Below are positions 42,645-51,574 of a stretch of DNA of 64,000 nucleotides, one piece after another. Source of the stretch: Paraconexibacter sp040581415 (GTDB taxonomy: Bacteria; Actinomycetota; Thermoleophilia; Solirubrobacterales; Solirubrobacteraceae); assembly GCF_040581415.1 (NCBI RefSeq), contig NZ_CP114014.1, positions 2,170,001 to 2,234,000 on the forward strand. Direction: 5' to 3'. Within the stretch, counting starts at the first letter, position 1, and each line of letters begins with the position of its first letter. A program made the translations under genes and the position numbers. A model generated the notes under the pieces. The model was not told the origin of the DNA. It saw only the letters and a program-made list of their open reading frames with translations, and searched no databases.

Positions 42645-43829
42645 ATGCGCCTGCGCCTGCTGCTTGTCTCTGTCCTGACCCCGCTCGTCCTGTGGGCCGC
42701 GCTCCCGATGCTGTCGGCAGCCGAGACGACCGCGCAGCTGGAGTCCAAGATCGACGCGACCCGCGGCAAGATCCAGATGCGCAAGGGCAAGGAGAAGGTC
42801 CTTTCGACGGACATCTCCCGCTACAACCGCCGGATCGAGACGCTCCAGGAGCGCATCGACCGCATCGGCGCCCGGCAGTCCGTGGTCCAGGAGGACCTCG
42901 ACGTCAAGCAGGCCGAGCTGACCCGCCTGCAGACCGACCTGCGCTCCGAGCGCTCGCGTCTCACCCGTCTGAAGCTGCGCCTGACCGAGGCCCGGGGGAT
43001 CCTGTCCGCCCGGCTGCGCGAGCTCTACGAGGCCGACCGGCCCGACCTGATGACGGTCGTCCTGAACTCCCGCGGGTTCGCCGACCTGCTCGAGCGCGGG
43101 CAGTTCCTCAGCCGGATCCAGGCGCAGGACAACCGCATCGTGAAGCTCGTCCGCCAGGCCAAGGCCGACGCGACCGGCGCGGCGGCCAAGCTCAAGAGGC
43201 TCGAGGCTCGTCAGGCGGTCGTGACCCGGCGCGTCGCGGCCCGCCGCAACGAGCTCTCCGACCTCAAGCGCGGCGTCATCGGCAACCGCGCGGTCTTCGC
43301 GCAGGCCAAGACCGCCAAGTCCTCGGCGCTGAGCCAGGTCCGCACCGAGCGCAAGGACCTCGAAGGCCACCTCGAGGGCCTCGAGAAGGAGCAGGCGGCG
43401 ATCCAGGCCAAGCTCGCCCGCCAATCGGGCGTCCCGGCGCCGGCCGGCGGCTACACGGGCTCGGGCGGGCAGCTGTCGATGCCCGTCAAGGCGGTATTCA
43501 CGAGCCCGTTCGGCCAGCGGTGGGGCCGACTGCACGCCGGCATCGACCTCGCGGCGGCGACCGGCACGCCGATCCACGCGGCCGACGGCGGGCGCGTGGT
43601 CATCGCCGCCCCGACCGGCGGCTACGGCAACTACACCTGCGTCCAGCACACCGCCGCGATGTCGACGTGCTACGCGCACCAGTCGCGCTTCGCGACGTCG
43701 GTCGGCGCGACCGTCAAGCGCGGTCAGCTCATCGGCTACCTCGGGAACACCGGCAACTCGACCGGTCCGCACCTGCACTTCGAGGTCCGCATCAACGGCG
43801 TCCCGCAGGATCCCACCCGCTACCTGTAG
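42645..43829 (+). CDS. M23 metallopeptidase with coiled coil, EnvC/NlpD-like
   Basis: 394 residues. Signal-like hydrophobic N-terminus (about 1-24), a long coiled coil (about 30-255, heptads of Leu/Arg/Glu/Lys), then an M23 LytM domain (about 280-390). Zinc ligands are in HAGIDLAA and HLHFEVR, with the glycyl segment SPFGQRWG. The ligands are complete, so it may be an active endopeptidase rather than the inactive EnvC activator type. It lies outside the cell membrane and should act in daughter-cell separation or wall growth. A lipoprotein gene follows. Confidence 0.88.
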   Translation: MRLRLLLVSVLTPLVLWAALPMLSAAETTAQLESKIDATRGKIQMRKGKEKVLSTDISRYNRRIETLQERIDRIGARQSVVQEDLDVKQAELTRLQTDLRSERSRLTRLKLRLTEARGILSARLRELYEADRPDLMTVVLNSRGFADLLERGQFLSRIQAQDNRIVKLVRQAKADATGAAAKLKRLEARQAVVTRRVAARRNELSDLKRGVIGNRAVFAQAKTAKSSALSQVRTERKDLEGHLEGLEKEQAAIQAKLARQSGVPAPAGGYTGSGGQLSMPVKAVFTSPFGQRWGRLHAGIDLAAATGTPIHAADGGRVVIAAPTGGYGNYTCVQHTAAMSTCYAHQSRFATSVGATVKRGQLIGYLGNTGNSTGPHLHFEVRINGVPQDPTRYL

Positions 43830-43846
43830 TACCGTCGCCGCCCATC

Positions 43847-44953
43847 ATGGGCGTGTGGAAGACCGGGCTGGTCGTTGCGATGCTGTCGGCGCTGCTGGCC
43901 GGCTGCGGCGACGACGATGTGTCGACGTCGAACCTGAAGGACGGGCGGGCCACCGGCCCCGGCTACAGCTACGCGCTGCCCGACGGGTGGAAGTCCCTCG
44001 ACCTGGGGGACAAGGCCGACCGCGAGCTGGCTGAGCGCGTCAGCGAGCGGATCAAGGGCCTGGACACCGCCGGCTTCGGCTACCGCTACTGGGCCAAGCC
44101 GGGGGACGACGAGCGCCGGCCGATCGTGAACGTCACCGCCGAACCGCTCACGGCCGACACCGAGACCGACATCGCGGCGCGGTCGGGCCGCGCCCTGATG
44201 GACACGCTCGGCCCGGACATCCAGGACGCGCCGCTGGCCCCGCCGGCCCAGTTCGACAAGGCGCCGACGCTCGTCGGGGTGCGCTACTCGGCCGAGGGCC
44301 GCGCGAACCGCGCGGTGTCGGCACGGCGCGGGACCTACGTCTACACGGTCACGGTCTCGATGCAGGAGAAGTACGCCAAGGACGTCGACGCGCTGACCGA
44401 GTCGATCGCGACGTCGTGGCGCTGGGCGGCGCTCGACGCCGCCGGCCGGCGCGCGCTGGAACCGCTCCGCCGGCTGCAGGGCGACGGCTACCGCGTGCGC
44501 CTGCCCTTGGGCTGGCGCGGGTCGGGCAAGGCCGCGCTGAAGGCGATGGGCGGCGCGTTCGCCGGTGCCGACACCCTCTGGCGCGGTGCCGTGACCGAGC
44601 AGAACTCGACCAACGCGACGGTGCTCATCTCGCCAGGTGCGTCCGGGACGCTGGACGCGGCGGCCAGCGAGGTCGAGGACGCCGAGCGGCAGACCGCGGA
44701 GCAGACGAAGGGCGCCTACGTGATCCGCGGCATCGAGCGCGGCACCGACACCACGGTCGGCGACGAACCCGCGGCCGTCCTGGAGATCCGCTCGGCCGCC
44801 GGGCCGGCGAAGGTGCCCCTGCGCCAGCGTGAGGTCATCTTCCGGCATGCGGGGCGCACCTACCGCGTCATCCTGACCTCGCTGCCCGGTCGCTTCGCGA
44901 AGGACCTGGCCGAGTTCGACAGCGCGCTTGCCACGTGGGCGTGGGTGCGCTGA
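43847..44953 (+). CDS. Lipoprotein of unknown function, two related halves
   Basis: 368 residues, ATG 43847. Lipobox LLAGC. The mature protein has two similar-sized domains: residues ~40-190 (YSYALPDGWKSL ... YVYTVTVSMQEKYAKD) and ~200-368 (YRVRLPLGWRG ... YRVILTSLPGRFAKD). Each starts with a GW-type turn and ends with a strand plus helix, so it may be an internal duplication. Not recognised; it resembles surface lipoproteins of the 'PsbP/LpqN-like' type only in outline. Ends 27 bases before a convergent gene. Confidence 0.7.
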   Translation: MGVWKTGLVVAMLSALLAGCGDDDVSTSNLKDGRATGPGYSYALPDGWKSLDLGDKADRELAERVSERIKGLDTAGFGYRYWAKPGDDERRPIVNVTAEPLTADTETDIAARSGRALMDTLGPDIQDAPLAPPAQFDKAPTLVGVRYSAEGRANRAVSARRGTYVYTVTVSMQEKYAKDVDALTESIATSWRWAALDAAGRRALEPLRRLQGDGYRVRLPLGWRGSGKAALKAMGGAFAGADTLWRGAVTEQNSTNATVLISPGASGTLDAAASEVEDAERQTAEQTKGAYVIRGIERGTDTTVGDEPAAVLEIRSAAGPAKVPLRQREVIFRHAGRTYRVILTSLPGRFAKDLAEFDSALATWAWVR

Positions 44954-44980
44954 GCTGACGCGCGGCGCGCCGGGACCGCG

Positions 44981-45451
44981 TCAGGCGCCGGCGGGGCTGT
45001 AAGCGACCCGGCGCCAGCTCGGCTCCGGGGCAAGCTCGACGGGTTCGCCACCGCGATCGGGCTGGACGTATGCGAACGCGTTCGACGTCGAGTCGAAGCG
45101 GACGTCCAGCTCGCCCTCCTTGACGCGCTGGTCGAGCCAGGCCGAGCGGAAGACGAGCCGCCGCAGCCAGTGCACGAGACTGCGATCGCTGGGGCCGACG
45201 AGGTCGGGCCAGCAGTCGTTGACGTGCTCCCCGAGCTCGGACGCGGGATCCTGGATCTCGCCGTTGACCGCGAGGTTCACCAGGTCCTCGAGCTCCCCCT
45301 CGTCCAGGCGGCCGCCGACGAAGCCGAGCTTCACCCCGGCCTGCTCGCAGCGCTCAGCGAAGTCACGTTCGTTGAACGTGAACCTGAGCTCCCCGTACTC
45401 GAGGACAAAGTCCTCGCCTGAATCGTAATTGCCGCGTCTGGTGTCTTCCAT
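44981..45451 (-). CDS. Acidic hypothetical protein
   Basis: 156 residues, ATG 45451, no signal peptide or membrane segment, strongly acidic. Contains FNERDFAERCEQAGVKLGFVGG and a Trp-rich middle (DCWPDLV, HWLRR, AWLD). Codon use matches neighbours. I do not recognise a family. It is divergent from the response regulator with a 178-base gap containing an inverted repeat TGTCCG/CGGACA (45524-45548). Confidence 0.6.
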   Translation of the reverse strand: MEDTRRGNYDSGEDFVLEYGELRFTFNERDFAERCEQAGVKLGFVGGRLDEGELEDLVNLAVNGEIQDPASELGEHVNDCWPDLVGPSDRSLVHWLRRLVFRSAWLDQRVKEGELDVRFDSTSNAFAYVQPDRGGEPVELAPEPSWRRVAYSPAGA

Positions 45452-45629
45452 GAAGGCGTGAGAAGGTGACCTCGGGCGGGGGCAGGATGCCCACGGCGCT
45501 GGAGGTCACGCGTCGGCATCCTATGTCCGATCCCTCTATTGCCGGACACCATGCAACCGGTCTTGCACCCCGGGGCCGTGCGGCGCAAGTGGGTGGGGCG
45601 AGAACGCCTCCCGCTGCCCTAAAGAGGTC

Positions 45630-46352
45630 ATGATCGACGACCCCCGCAGCACCCTCCTGGTGATCGAGGACGATCCGGCGACCCGGACCTTCCTCGCCGA
45701 CAACCTCACGGCCGACGGCTACAACGTCTGCGTCGCCGGCGGGGTCCGGGAGGGGGCGCGCGAGCTGCGCACCCAGTTCCCGGACCTCGTCGTCCTCGAC
45801 GTCGGCCTGCCCGACGGCTCCGGTCTGGACCTCGTCCGCGCGGTCCGCCGCGCCGACGTCGCCACGCAACGCGTGGACCCGCGCACCCCCATGCTGGTCC
45901 TGTCCGGACGCGGCGACGAGCTCGACCGCATCCGCGGCCTCGAGCAGGGCGCCGACGACTACCTGGTCAAGCCATTCGGCTACGGCGAGCTGCGTTGCCG
46001 CGTCGCGGCGCTGCTCAGACGCTCGCAGGATCGCACCGCGCGCGGGACGGTCCGCGTCGGCTCGCTGGTGGTCGACCCGCTCGCCCGCGAGGTGTGGCTC
46101 GACGACCAGCCCGTCGACCTCTCGCAGAAGGAGTTCGAGCTGCTGCGCGTGCTCAGCTCGGACCCGACCCGGGTCTTCACCAAGGACGAGCTCGTGCTCG
46201 CGGTCTGGCAGACCCGGTCGCTCGGTTCGTCGCGCACGCTCGACAGCCACGCGTGCCGGCTGCGCGTGAAGCTCGCCGCCAGCGAGCAGCGCTTCGTCCT
46301 GAACGTGTGGGGCGTGGGGTACCGGCTCATCGACGCGGGGCCGCGGTCATGA
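45630..46352 (+). CDS. OmpR-family response regulator
   Basis: 240 residues. Receiver domain with acidic pocket EDD (about 13-15), phospho-acceptor D57 in VVLDVGLPDG and Lys of LVKPFGYGE; a winged-helix effector domain follows (about 135-235, KEFELLRVL, RTLDSHACRLR, VWGVGYRL). A 13-residue insert VATQRVDPRTPML lies in the receiver. The stop overlaps the ATG of the kinase-like gene (ATGA 46349-46352). Because this pair is chained to the CpaB-like gene, it may control the Tad genes. Confidence 0.88.
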   Translation: MIDDPRSTLLVIEDDPATRTFLADNLTADGYNVCVAGGVREGARELRTQFPDLVVLDVGLPDGSGLDLVRAVRRADVATQRVDPRTPMLVLSGRGDELDRIRGLEQGADDYLVKPFGYGELRCRVAALLRRSQDRTARGTVRVGSLVVDPLAREVWLDDQPVDLSQKEFELLRVLSSDPTRVFTKDELVLAVWQTRSLGSSRTLDSHACRLRVKLAASEQRFVLNVWGVGYRLIDAGPRS

Positions 46353-47233
46353 ACATCACCGTCCTGATCGCGACCGCCGGATGGATCACGAGCGCCGCGC
46401 TGGCGCTCGACCTCGCGCGGCGGCGGTCGGCGGCCCGGCTGCGCGGCGACCGGCTCGCTGCGGTCATCCACGAGCTCCGCGGCCCGCTGCAGGCGGCAGC
46501 CCTCATCCTGAGCTCCGCGCAGCGCGTGGCCGGCGCCGCCGCCGGGCCGGCGCTGGGTGCGCTGGAGCTGGAGCTCGGTCGGCTGCGGCTGGCCGTCGGG
46601 GACCTGGGTGCCGCGGACGGACGGTCCGGGCGCCGGCTGTCGCGTCGTCCGTCAGGCCCGGTCGGCGCGGATGGGACGTTCGGCGCCGCGGGCACGGCTC
46701 GCCCGTCGGGCACCTCTGGCACGGCCGGCCCGGCGGCGCTGCGGCCTGTCGTGACCTGCGACGTCGCGGCGCTCGTGGGGGACCTGGCGGAAGGGTGGCG
46801 GCTGGCGGCGACGACGTGCGGGCGCGAGCTACGGGTGACGCGGCCGACTGGTCCGCTCTGGGCCGGCGCCGAGCCGCTGCGTCTCGTGCAGGCGCTGGGC
46901 AACCTGGTCGGGAACGCGCTCGAGCACGGTGCGGGCGCGGTCGACGTGCGCATCGAGCCGGCCGCGGGGGACGTCGTCCGCTGCGAGGTGCGCGACGAGG
47001 GCCGCGGCCTGCCGGCGCCGGTCGCCGCGCTCGTGGCGCGCGCGCCCGATCCCCACCGCGCACGCGGTCGTGGCCTCGGCATCGTCGCCGCGATCGCCGC
47101 CGAGGCCGGCGGTGAGCTGACGAGCGCACCGTCGGCCGCCGGCGCGCGGCTGGTGCTCCAGGTTCCCGGTGCTACCGCGGCCGGCCCGCCTGCGGCCGGG
47201 GCCGGGGCGGCTGCAGGCTCGGGCGCGCGATGA
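46349..47233 (+). CDS. Sensor histidine kinase, short
   Basis: 294 residues, one N-terminal membrane helix (about 4-24) and no obvious sensor domain. Then a DHp with H41 (VIHELRGPL, H-E-L-R-G-P variation of the usual H-E-x-R-T-P), a Gly/Ser/Thr linker (about 85-130), and an ATPase domain: N-box NLVGNALEHGAG, G1 DEGRGL, G2 RGRGLGIVAA. It ends in an Ala/Gly-rich tail. ATG 46349 overlaps the regulator stop and its own stop overlaps the CpaB-like gene, so all three are translated together. Confidence 0.82.
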   Translation: MNITVLIATAGWITSAALALDLARRRSAARLRGDRLAAVIHELRGPLQAAALILSSAQRVAGAAAGPALGALELELGRLRLAVGDLGAADGRSGRRLSRRPSGPVGADGTFGAAGTARPSGTSGTAGPAALRPVVTCDVAALVGDLAEGWRLAATTCGRELRVTRPTGPLWAGAEPLRLVQALGNLVGNALEHGAGAVDVRIEPAAGDVVRCEVRDEGRGLPAPVAALVARAPDPHRARGRGLGIVAAIAAEAGGELTSAPSAAGARLVLQVPGATAAGPPAAGAGAAAGSGAR

Positions 47234-47946
47234 CCCGTCGCCGCCGCGCGCTGGCGCTGACGGCGCTGTCCCTGCTGCTGGGCACGCTCGCCGCGTCGGC
47301 CGTGGCCCGGCGGGAGGCCGCGCTCGACCGCCGCGTGGGGCCGTCGGTGCCCGTCGTCGTGGCGCGCGTCGGCCTGCCGGTCGGCGCCGTCCTACGACCC
47401 GGGGTCCTGGCGGTGCGGCGGCTCCCGGCCCGCTTCGCGCCCACCGGGTCCTTCGCCCGGCCGGCCGAGCTCGCGGGGCTGACGGCGGCCGTCCCGATCG
47501 GTGCGGGGGTGGACCTGACCCCGGGCCTGGTCCGTGACCCGGATGTGGTCACCGCCGACGACGCGGACCCGTCGGCCGCTGCCGCGGGCACGCTGAAGCC
47601 GGGTCAGCGGGTGGCCGAGGTGACGGCACGCGGGGATGCGCGGCTGCTGGGCCCGGGTTCGCGCATCGACCTGCTGGTCACCCGCGAGGGCGCCGACGGG
47701 TCGGGCGGCACGACGCTGGCGCTCGAGGACGCCGAGGTGCTTGCGGCGACCCCGGTCGGCGGGGACGAGGACGGCTCGGGCAAGGGGGTCGCGGCCCTGC
47801 AGGTCGCGTTGTCCCTTCGCGTAAGCCTCCGCCAGGCGGTCGCGCTCGCCGCGGCACAGAACTTCGCCAAGGAGCTCCGTGTCCTGGTCCGGGCCGACGG
47901 CGACCGGCGCCGCGGGTCGCAGGGGCTGACGGTGCGCGACGGATAG
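47230..47946 (+). CDS. cpaB: Flp pilus assembly protein CpaB/RcpC-like, SAF domain
   Basis: 238 residues, ATG 47230 overlapping the kinase stop. A signal-anchor helix (about 8-26) is followed by an SAF domain (about 40-100: VPVVVARVGLPVGAVLRPGVLAVRRLP, the typical beta-clip) and a RcpC-like domain (about 125-230: AGTLKPGQRVAEVTARGD... LRVSLRQAVALAAAQNFAKELRVLV). CpaB links the inner-membrane Tad platform to the outer channel in diderms; here it would act at the wall. The tad ATPase genes follow only after an MFS gene. Confidence 0.75.
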   Translation: MTRRRRALALTALSLLLGTLAASAVARREAALDRRVGPSVPVVVARVGLPVGAVLRPGVLAVRRLPARFAPTGSFARPAELAGLTAAVPIGAGVDLTPGLVRDPDVVTADDADPSAAAAGTLKPGQRVAEVTARGDARLLGPGSRIDLLVTREGADGSGGTTLALEDAEVLAATPVGGDEDGSGKGVAALQVALSLRVSLRQAVALAAAQNFAKELRVLVRADGDRRRGSQGLTVRDG

Positions 47947-47977
47947 GACGGGGCGGCCGGGCCGTTACGGTGGGCGC

Positions 47978-49147
47978 GTGCCCCGGCACCTGGTCATCCT
48001 CGTCAGCGCGATCGTCCTCGTCGACACGATGTTCTACGCCGTCGTGGCGCCGCTGCTGCCTGCGCTGACCGACGACCTGGACCTGTCGAAGGCCTCGGCC
48101 GGGCTGCTGAGCGCCGCGTACCCGGCCGGGACGCTGCTCGGGTCGCTGCCGGCGGGCCTGCTCGCGTCGCGCCGCAGTCCGCGCACTGCGGTCCTGCTCG
48201 GGCTCGGCCTGCTCGCGGGGTCGACGCTCGTCTTCGGCTTCGCGCAGCAGATCGTCCTGCTGGACCTCGCGCGCTTCGTGCAGGGAGTCGGCGGCGCGTG
48301 CTCGTGGGCCGGCGCGCTGGCGTGGCTGATCGCCGAGGCGCCCGAGGAGCGGCGGGGCGAGCTGATCGGCACCGCCCTCGGGTGGGCGATCGGTGGATCG
48401 CTCTTCGGCCCGGTTCTCGGGTCGCTGGCCGAGGCGACCTCGCACGAGCTGGTGTTCGGCTCGGTCGTGGTGTTCGCGGGCGGCCTCGCGCTGTGGGCGA
48501 CGACCATGGAGTGCACGCACCGGAGCAGTCCGCAGGGTCTGGACGCGGTCATCAGCGCGCTTCGCCGACCCGACATCCGCACGGCGATGTGGCTCGTGAC
48601 GCTGCCCGCACTGGCGTTCGGGGTCGTCGGCGTCCTCGGGCCGCTGCGGCTCGACGGCTTCGGCTTCTCGGGGACGGCCGTCGGGGCGACGTTCCTCGTC
48701 GCGGCCGCGGTGGAGGCGTGCGTCAGCCCCGTCGTCGGCCGGCTGTCGGACCGCCGCGGCCGGCTCGCGCCGATCCGCGTCGGGCTGGCCGCGGCCGCCG
48801 TGCTGCTCCTGGTGGTCACGCTGCCGGGGTCGGGCGTGCTGCTCGCCATGGTCCTCGTCCTGACCGCGGCGGCGCTCGGGCTGTTCTGGGCGCCCGCGAT
48901 GGCGCTGCTGTCCGACCTCGCGGAGGACGCCGGGCTGGCGCTCGGCTTCGGGTTCGCGCTGGTGAACCTCGCCTGGGCGGCCGGGCAGGTGACCGGCTCG
49001 GGGATCGGCGGGGTGCTGGCGAAGGCGACGGGCGACGGCGTCCCCTTCGGCCTCGCGGCCGGCGGGTGCCTGGCGACACTCTGGGTGCTGACCCGCGGCC
49101 GGCGGGCCGCCGCCGCGGCGGCCGAGCTGCCGGTGCCCGCCGGCTGA
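47978..49147 (+). CDS. Major facilitator superfamily transporter
   Basis: 389 residues from GTG 47978. Twelve hydrophobic segments; the MFS loop motif occurs as LLASRRSPRTAV (after helix 2) and the homologous LSDRRGRLAP between helices 8 and 9. Drug:H+ antiporter-like (DHA1) layout. No substrate evidence. It lies between the CpaB-like gene and tadA with the same orientation, so it looks inserted in the Tad locus. Confidence 0.85.
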   Translation: MPRHLVILVSAIVLVDTMFYAVVAPLLPALTDDLDLSKASAGLLSAAYPAGTLLGSLPAGLLASRRSPRTAVLLGLGLLAGSTLVFGFAQQIVLLDLARFVQGVGGACSWAGALAWLIAEAPEERRGELIGTALGWAIGGSLFGPVLGSLAEATSHELVFGSVVVFAGGLALWATTMECTHRSSPQGLDAVISALRRPDIRTAMWLVTLPALAFGVVGVLGPLRLDGFGFSGTAVGATFLVAAAVEACVSPVVGRLSDRRGRLAPIRVGLAAAAVLLLVVTLPGSGVLLAMVLVLTAAALGLFWAPAMALLSDLAEDAGLALGFGFALVNLAWAAGQVTGSGIGGVLAKATGDGVPFGLAAGGCLATLWVLTRGRRAAAAAAELPVPAG

Positions 49148-49242
49148 CCGCGGCCCCTGGACGGCCGCTCCCCGGCCGGGAACGGTGTCGCGACGGCCGG
49201 TCCCCGGCCAGGAGCAGCGGTCATCGCCGCCGGCCCGTCGAG

Positions 49243-49320
49243 GTGCCACCACGTGCGCGGGCGGCGTGTGGTGGCACATCGATGTGCCACCAGGTGCCTA
49301 TACGGCGCCTGCTGGCACAT
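49243..49320. repeat. Tandem palindromes sharing a GTGCCACC core
   Basis: Two hairpins in tandem: GTGCCACCAC (49243-49252) with GTGGTGGCAC (49268-49277), then ATGTGCCACCAGGTGCC (49282-49298) with GGCGCCTGCTGGCACAT (49304-49320), 15 of 17 bases paired. Each arm has the core GTGCCAC/GTGGCAC. It fills part of the 243-base gap between the MFS gene and tadA. Could be a terminator pair, an operator array or a repeat element. Confidence 0.6.
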
Positions 49321-49390
49321 TGAGTGACGCGGTTGCGGCCGGAGCGGCAACGGTGGGGGCGAGATCGCGGTCGCTGGGCCTAGTACCGGT

Positions 49391-50605
49391 ATGGACTCCG
49401 CGCCACTCGACGACCTCGCGACCCAGCTGCGGGACCGGCTGCTGACCGGGGCGCAGGACCCCGCCGCCGCCGCGATCCCCGTCGCCGATCGCGTCCGCGC
49501 CCTCGTCGAGCGCGACGCGGCGCCGCTGGCGGCCGACGAGCGCGAGGAGCTCATCCGCCTGGTGAGCGAGCGCTCGTTCGGGCTCGGGCCGCTCGAGGTC
49601 CTGCTGGCCGACCCGACCGTCGACGAGGTCATGGTGAACGGCAGCGGCGCCGACCATGGCCGGGTCTGGGTGGAGCGGTCCGGGCTGATCGAGCCGACCG
49701 ACGTCCGGTTCGGCGACGAGGCGCAGCTGCGCCACGCCATCGAGCGGATCCTCGCGCCGCTGGGACGACGCGTCGACGAGGCCCAGCCGATGTGCGACGC
49801 ACGCCTGGCCGACGGCTCGCGCGTGAACGTCGTCATCCCGCCGCTCGCGCTCGACGGCCCCGTCCTCACGATCCGCCGCTTCCGCCGGCGCGCGTTCACC
49901 CCCGACGAGCTCGTCGCGACCGGGACCTGGACACCCCCGCTGCGCAGCTTCCTGGACGCTGCGGTCCGCAGCCGCCTGAACGTCCTCGTCAGCGGCGGCA
50001 CGGGCTCGGGCAAGACCACCACGCTCAACGCGCTGTCCTCGTTCGTCCCGGCCGGCGACCGCATCGTCACGATCGAGGACACCGCAGAGCTGGCGCTCCA
50101 GCAGCCGCACGTGGTCCGGCTGGAAGGGCGGCCGCCGACCGTCGAGGGCCGAGGGGAGGTCACCATCCGGGCGCTCGTCCGCAACGCGCTCCGCATGCGG
50201 CCGGACCGCATCGTCGTCGGTGAAGTCCGCGGGGCAGAGGCGTTGGACATGTTGGCCGCGATGGCCAGCGGGCACGACGGCTCGCTCTGCACCGTCCACG
50301 CCGGGAGCGCCGAGGAGGCCCTGCGGCGGGTCGAGACCCTGGCGCTGATGGCGGACGTCGGCCTGCCGCACGCCGCGATCCGCGAGCAGGTCGCACAGGC
50401 GATCGACCTCGTGGTGCACCAGGCGCGCCAGGGGGACGGCTCGCGGCGCGTGACCGGGGTGAGCGAGGTGGTCCGCGTCGCCGGTGGCGCCGCGACGCGG
50501 GAGCTGTATGCGCTCCGGCGGGGGCGACCGACGTGGCGTGCACCACTCAGCCCCGAGCTGGCCGAGCGCCTCGGCGAGCCGGGGCTCGCGCAGGGCGCCG
50601 CATGA
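49391..50605 (+). CDS. tadA: Tad/Flp secretion ATPase (TadA/CpaF)
   Basis: 404 residues, ATG 49391. Type II/IV secretion ATPase that powers pilus or secretion assembly. N-terminal domain FGLGPLEVLLADPTVDEVMVNG, Walker A SGGTGSGKTTTLNAL, Asp box TIEDTAELAL, Walker B-like MRPDRIVVGEVRGAEALDML and His box DGSLCTVHAGSAEEAL are all present. It is first of three coupled genes; the next ATG overlaps its stop (50602). Length matches family. Confidence 0.92.
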   Translation: MDSAPLDDLATQLRDRLLTGAQDPAAAAIPVADRVRALVERDAAPLAADEREELIRLVSERSFGLGPLEVLLADPTVDEVMVNGSGADHGRVWVERSGLIEPTDVRFGDEAQLRHAIERILAPLGRRVDEAQPMCDARLADGSRVNVVIPPLALDGPVLTIRRFRRRAFTPDELVATGTWTPPLRSFLDAAVRSRLNVLVSGGTGSGKTTTLNALSSFVPAGDRIVTIEDTAELALQQPHVVRLEGRPPTVEGRGEVTIRALVRNALRMRPDRIVVGEVRGAEALDMLAAMASGHDGSLCTVHAGSAEEALRRVETLALMADVGLPHAAIREQVAQAIDLVVHQARQGDGSRRVTGVSEVVRVAGGAATRELYALRRGRPTWRAPLSPELAERLGEPGLAQGAA

Positions 50606-51459
50606 CCGGGGCTGCTGTCGCCGCGGGGCTGGCCGGTGGCGCCGCGGTCCTCGCCGCGTGGGAGGGCCTGGGGCTGCTGGAGGCGTCGCGGTTGTCGGCC
50701 ACGGTGCGTTCCGGGCTGCGTCCGCTGCGCTCGGCGGCCGGGGGCGCGCACGACGTCACCGCGGCCGAGCGCCGCCGCCTGATCGTGCTGCTGGCAGCGA
50801 CGCTGGGGGCCGGCGGGTTGCTGCTCGGCGGTCTGCTGCCCGCGCTCATCGCAGCGACCAGCGGGCCGTGGATCACGGGCTGGGCGCTGGCGGGGCGGCG
50901 CGCGCGCTGGCGCCGGGGCATGGCCGACGGTGCCGCGGCAGCCGCTCGCGCGATCGCCGATGCGCTCGCCGGCGGCCACTCGGTGCGCGGGGCGATCGCC
51001 GACGCTGCGGCGGCCGGCGGTGCCGGGCGCGCTGTCGACGGGGAACTGCGGCGGGCGCAGGGCGCCCTCGCGCTCGGTGCCCCGACCGACGAGGTCCTCG
51101 ACCACCTGCGCGCTCGCGCCGCCGGTCCGGCGTGGGACACCCTCGTCGCCGCGATGCTGCTGCAGCGCGACGCCGGCGGCGACCTGGCCTCGCTGCTGCG
51201 GGAGCTGGCGGCCGAGCTCGACGTCGCCCGGCGCGCGGAGGCCGACGCGCGGGCGGCGACGGCGCAGGCGCGCTTCACGGCGATGACCGTCGCCGGGCTG
51301 CCGCTGCTCGCCGCGGTCCTGGCCGAGCTCGGCGCGCCCGGGACGTTCGCCGGGATCGCCGCACACCCGCTCGGCCGGGTCCTGGCGGTGGGTGCCGTCC
51401 TGCTGCAGGTGGGCGGCATGCTGACGGTCCGCCGTCTCGCGCGGACGGAGGTCGGCTGA
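50602..51459 (+). CDS. tadB: Tad inner-membrane platform protein (TadB)
   Basis: 285 residues, ATG 50602 (TGA/ATG overlap). GspF-type T2SSF domain (about 90-230, with DALAGGHSVRGAIADAAAAGG and LQRDAGGDLASLLRELAAELDVARR) flanked by membrane helices at about 3-22, 62-95 and 235-275. Pairs with TadC as the platform driven by TadA. Its last ~30 bases are repeated 113 bases downstream, creating a mini-ORF before tadC. Confidence 0.85.
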   Translation: MTGAAVAAGLAGGAAVLAAWEGLGLLEASRLSATVRSGLRPLRSAAGGAHDVTAAERRRLIVLLAATLGAGGLLLGGLLPALIAATSGPWITGWALAGRRARWRRGMADGAAAAARAIADALAGGHSVRGAIADAAAAGGAGRAVDGELRRAQGALALGAPTDEVLDHLRARAAGPAWDTLVAAMLLQRDAGGDLASLLRELAAELDVARRAEADARAATAQARFTAMTVAGLPLLAAVLAELGAPGTFAGIAAHPLGRVLAVGAVLLQVGGMLTVRRLARTEVG

Positions 51460-51574
51460 TGCAGGTCGATGCGCTCCCTGCCGGCCCGGCCGTCGTCGGC
51501 GTGTGCGCGAGCCGCATGGGCGCGCCGACGCCGTTGCGCCGCCGCCGCCTCGCGCGGACGGAGGTCGGCTGATG
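51431..51574 (+). repeat. Direct duplication of the tadB 3' end
   Basis: GCCG[T/C]CTCGCGCGGACGGAGGTCGGCTGATG (parts: CTCGCGCGGACGGAGG, TCGGCTGATG) occurs at 51431-51461 and, with one change, at 51544-51574, a 113-base period. It includes the overlapping TGATG stop-start, so both copies keep the translational coupling signal. Confidence 0.85.
51459..51572 (+). CDS. 37-residue mini-ORF between tadB and tadC
   Basis: From ATG 51459 (overlapping the tadB TGA) to TGA 51570-51572, encoding 37 residues that end RRLARTEVG, the same as the tadB C-terminus. Created by the duplication. Its TGA overlaps the tadC ATG (51572), so it may serve as a relay for coupling; as a peptide it looks non-functional. 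Confidence 0.45.
   Translation: MQVDALPAGPAVVGVCASRMGAPTPLRRRRLARTEVG

Noticed and set aside
45485..45522. AGGATGCC/GGCATCCT hairpin before the response regulator
   Set aside because: Only 8 bp with a long loop; too weak alone to call a site.
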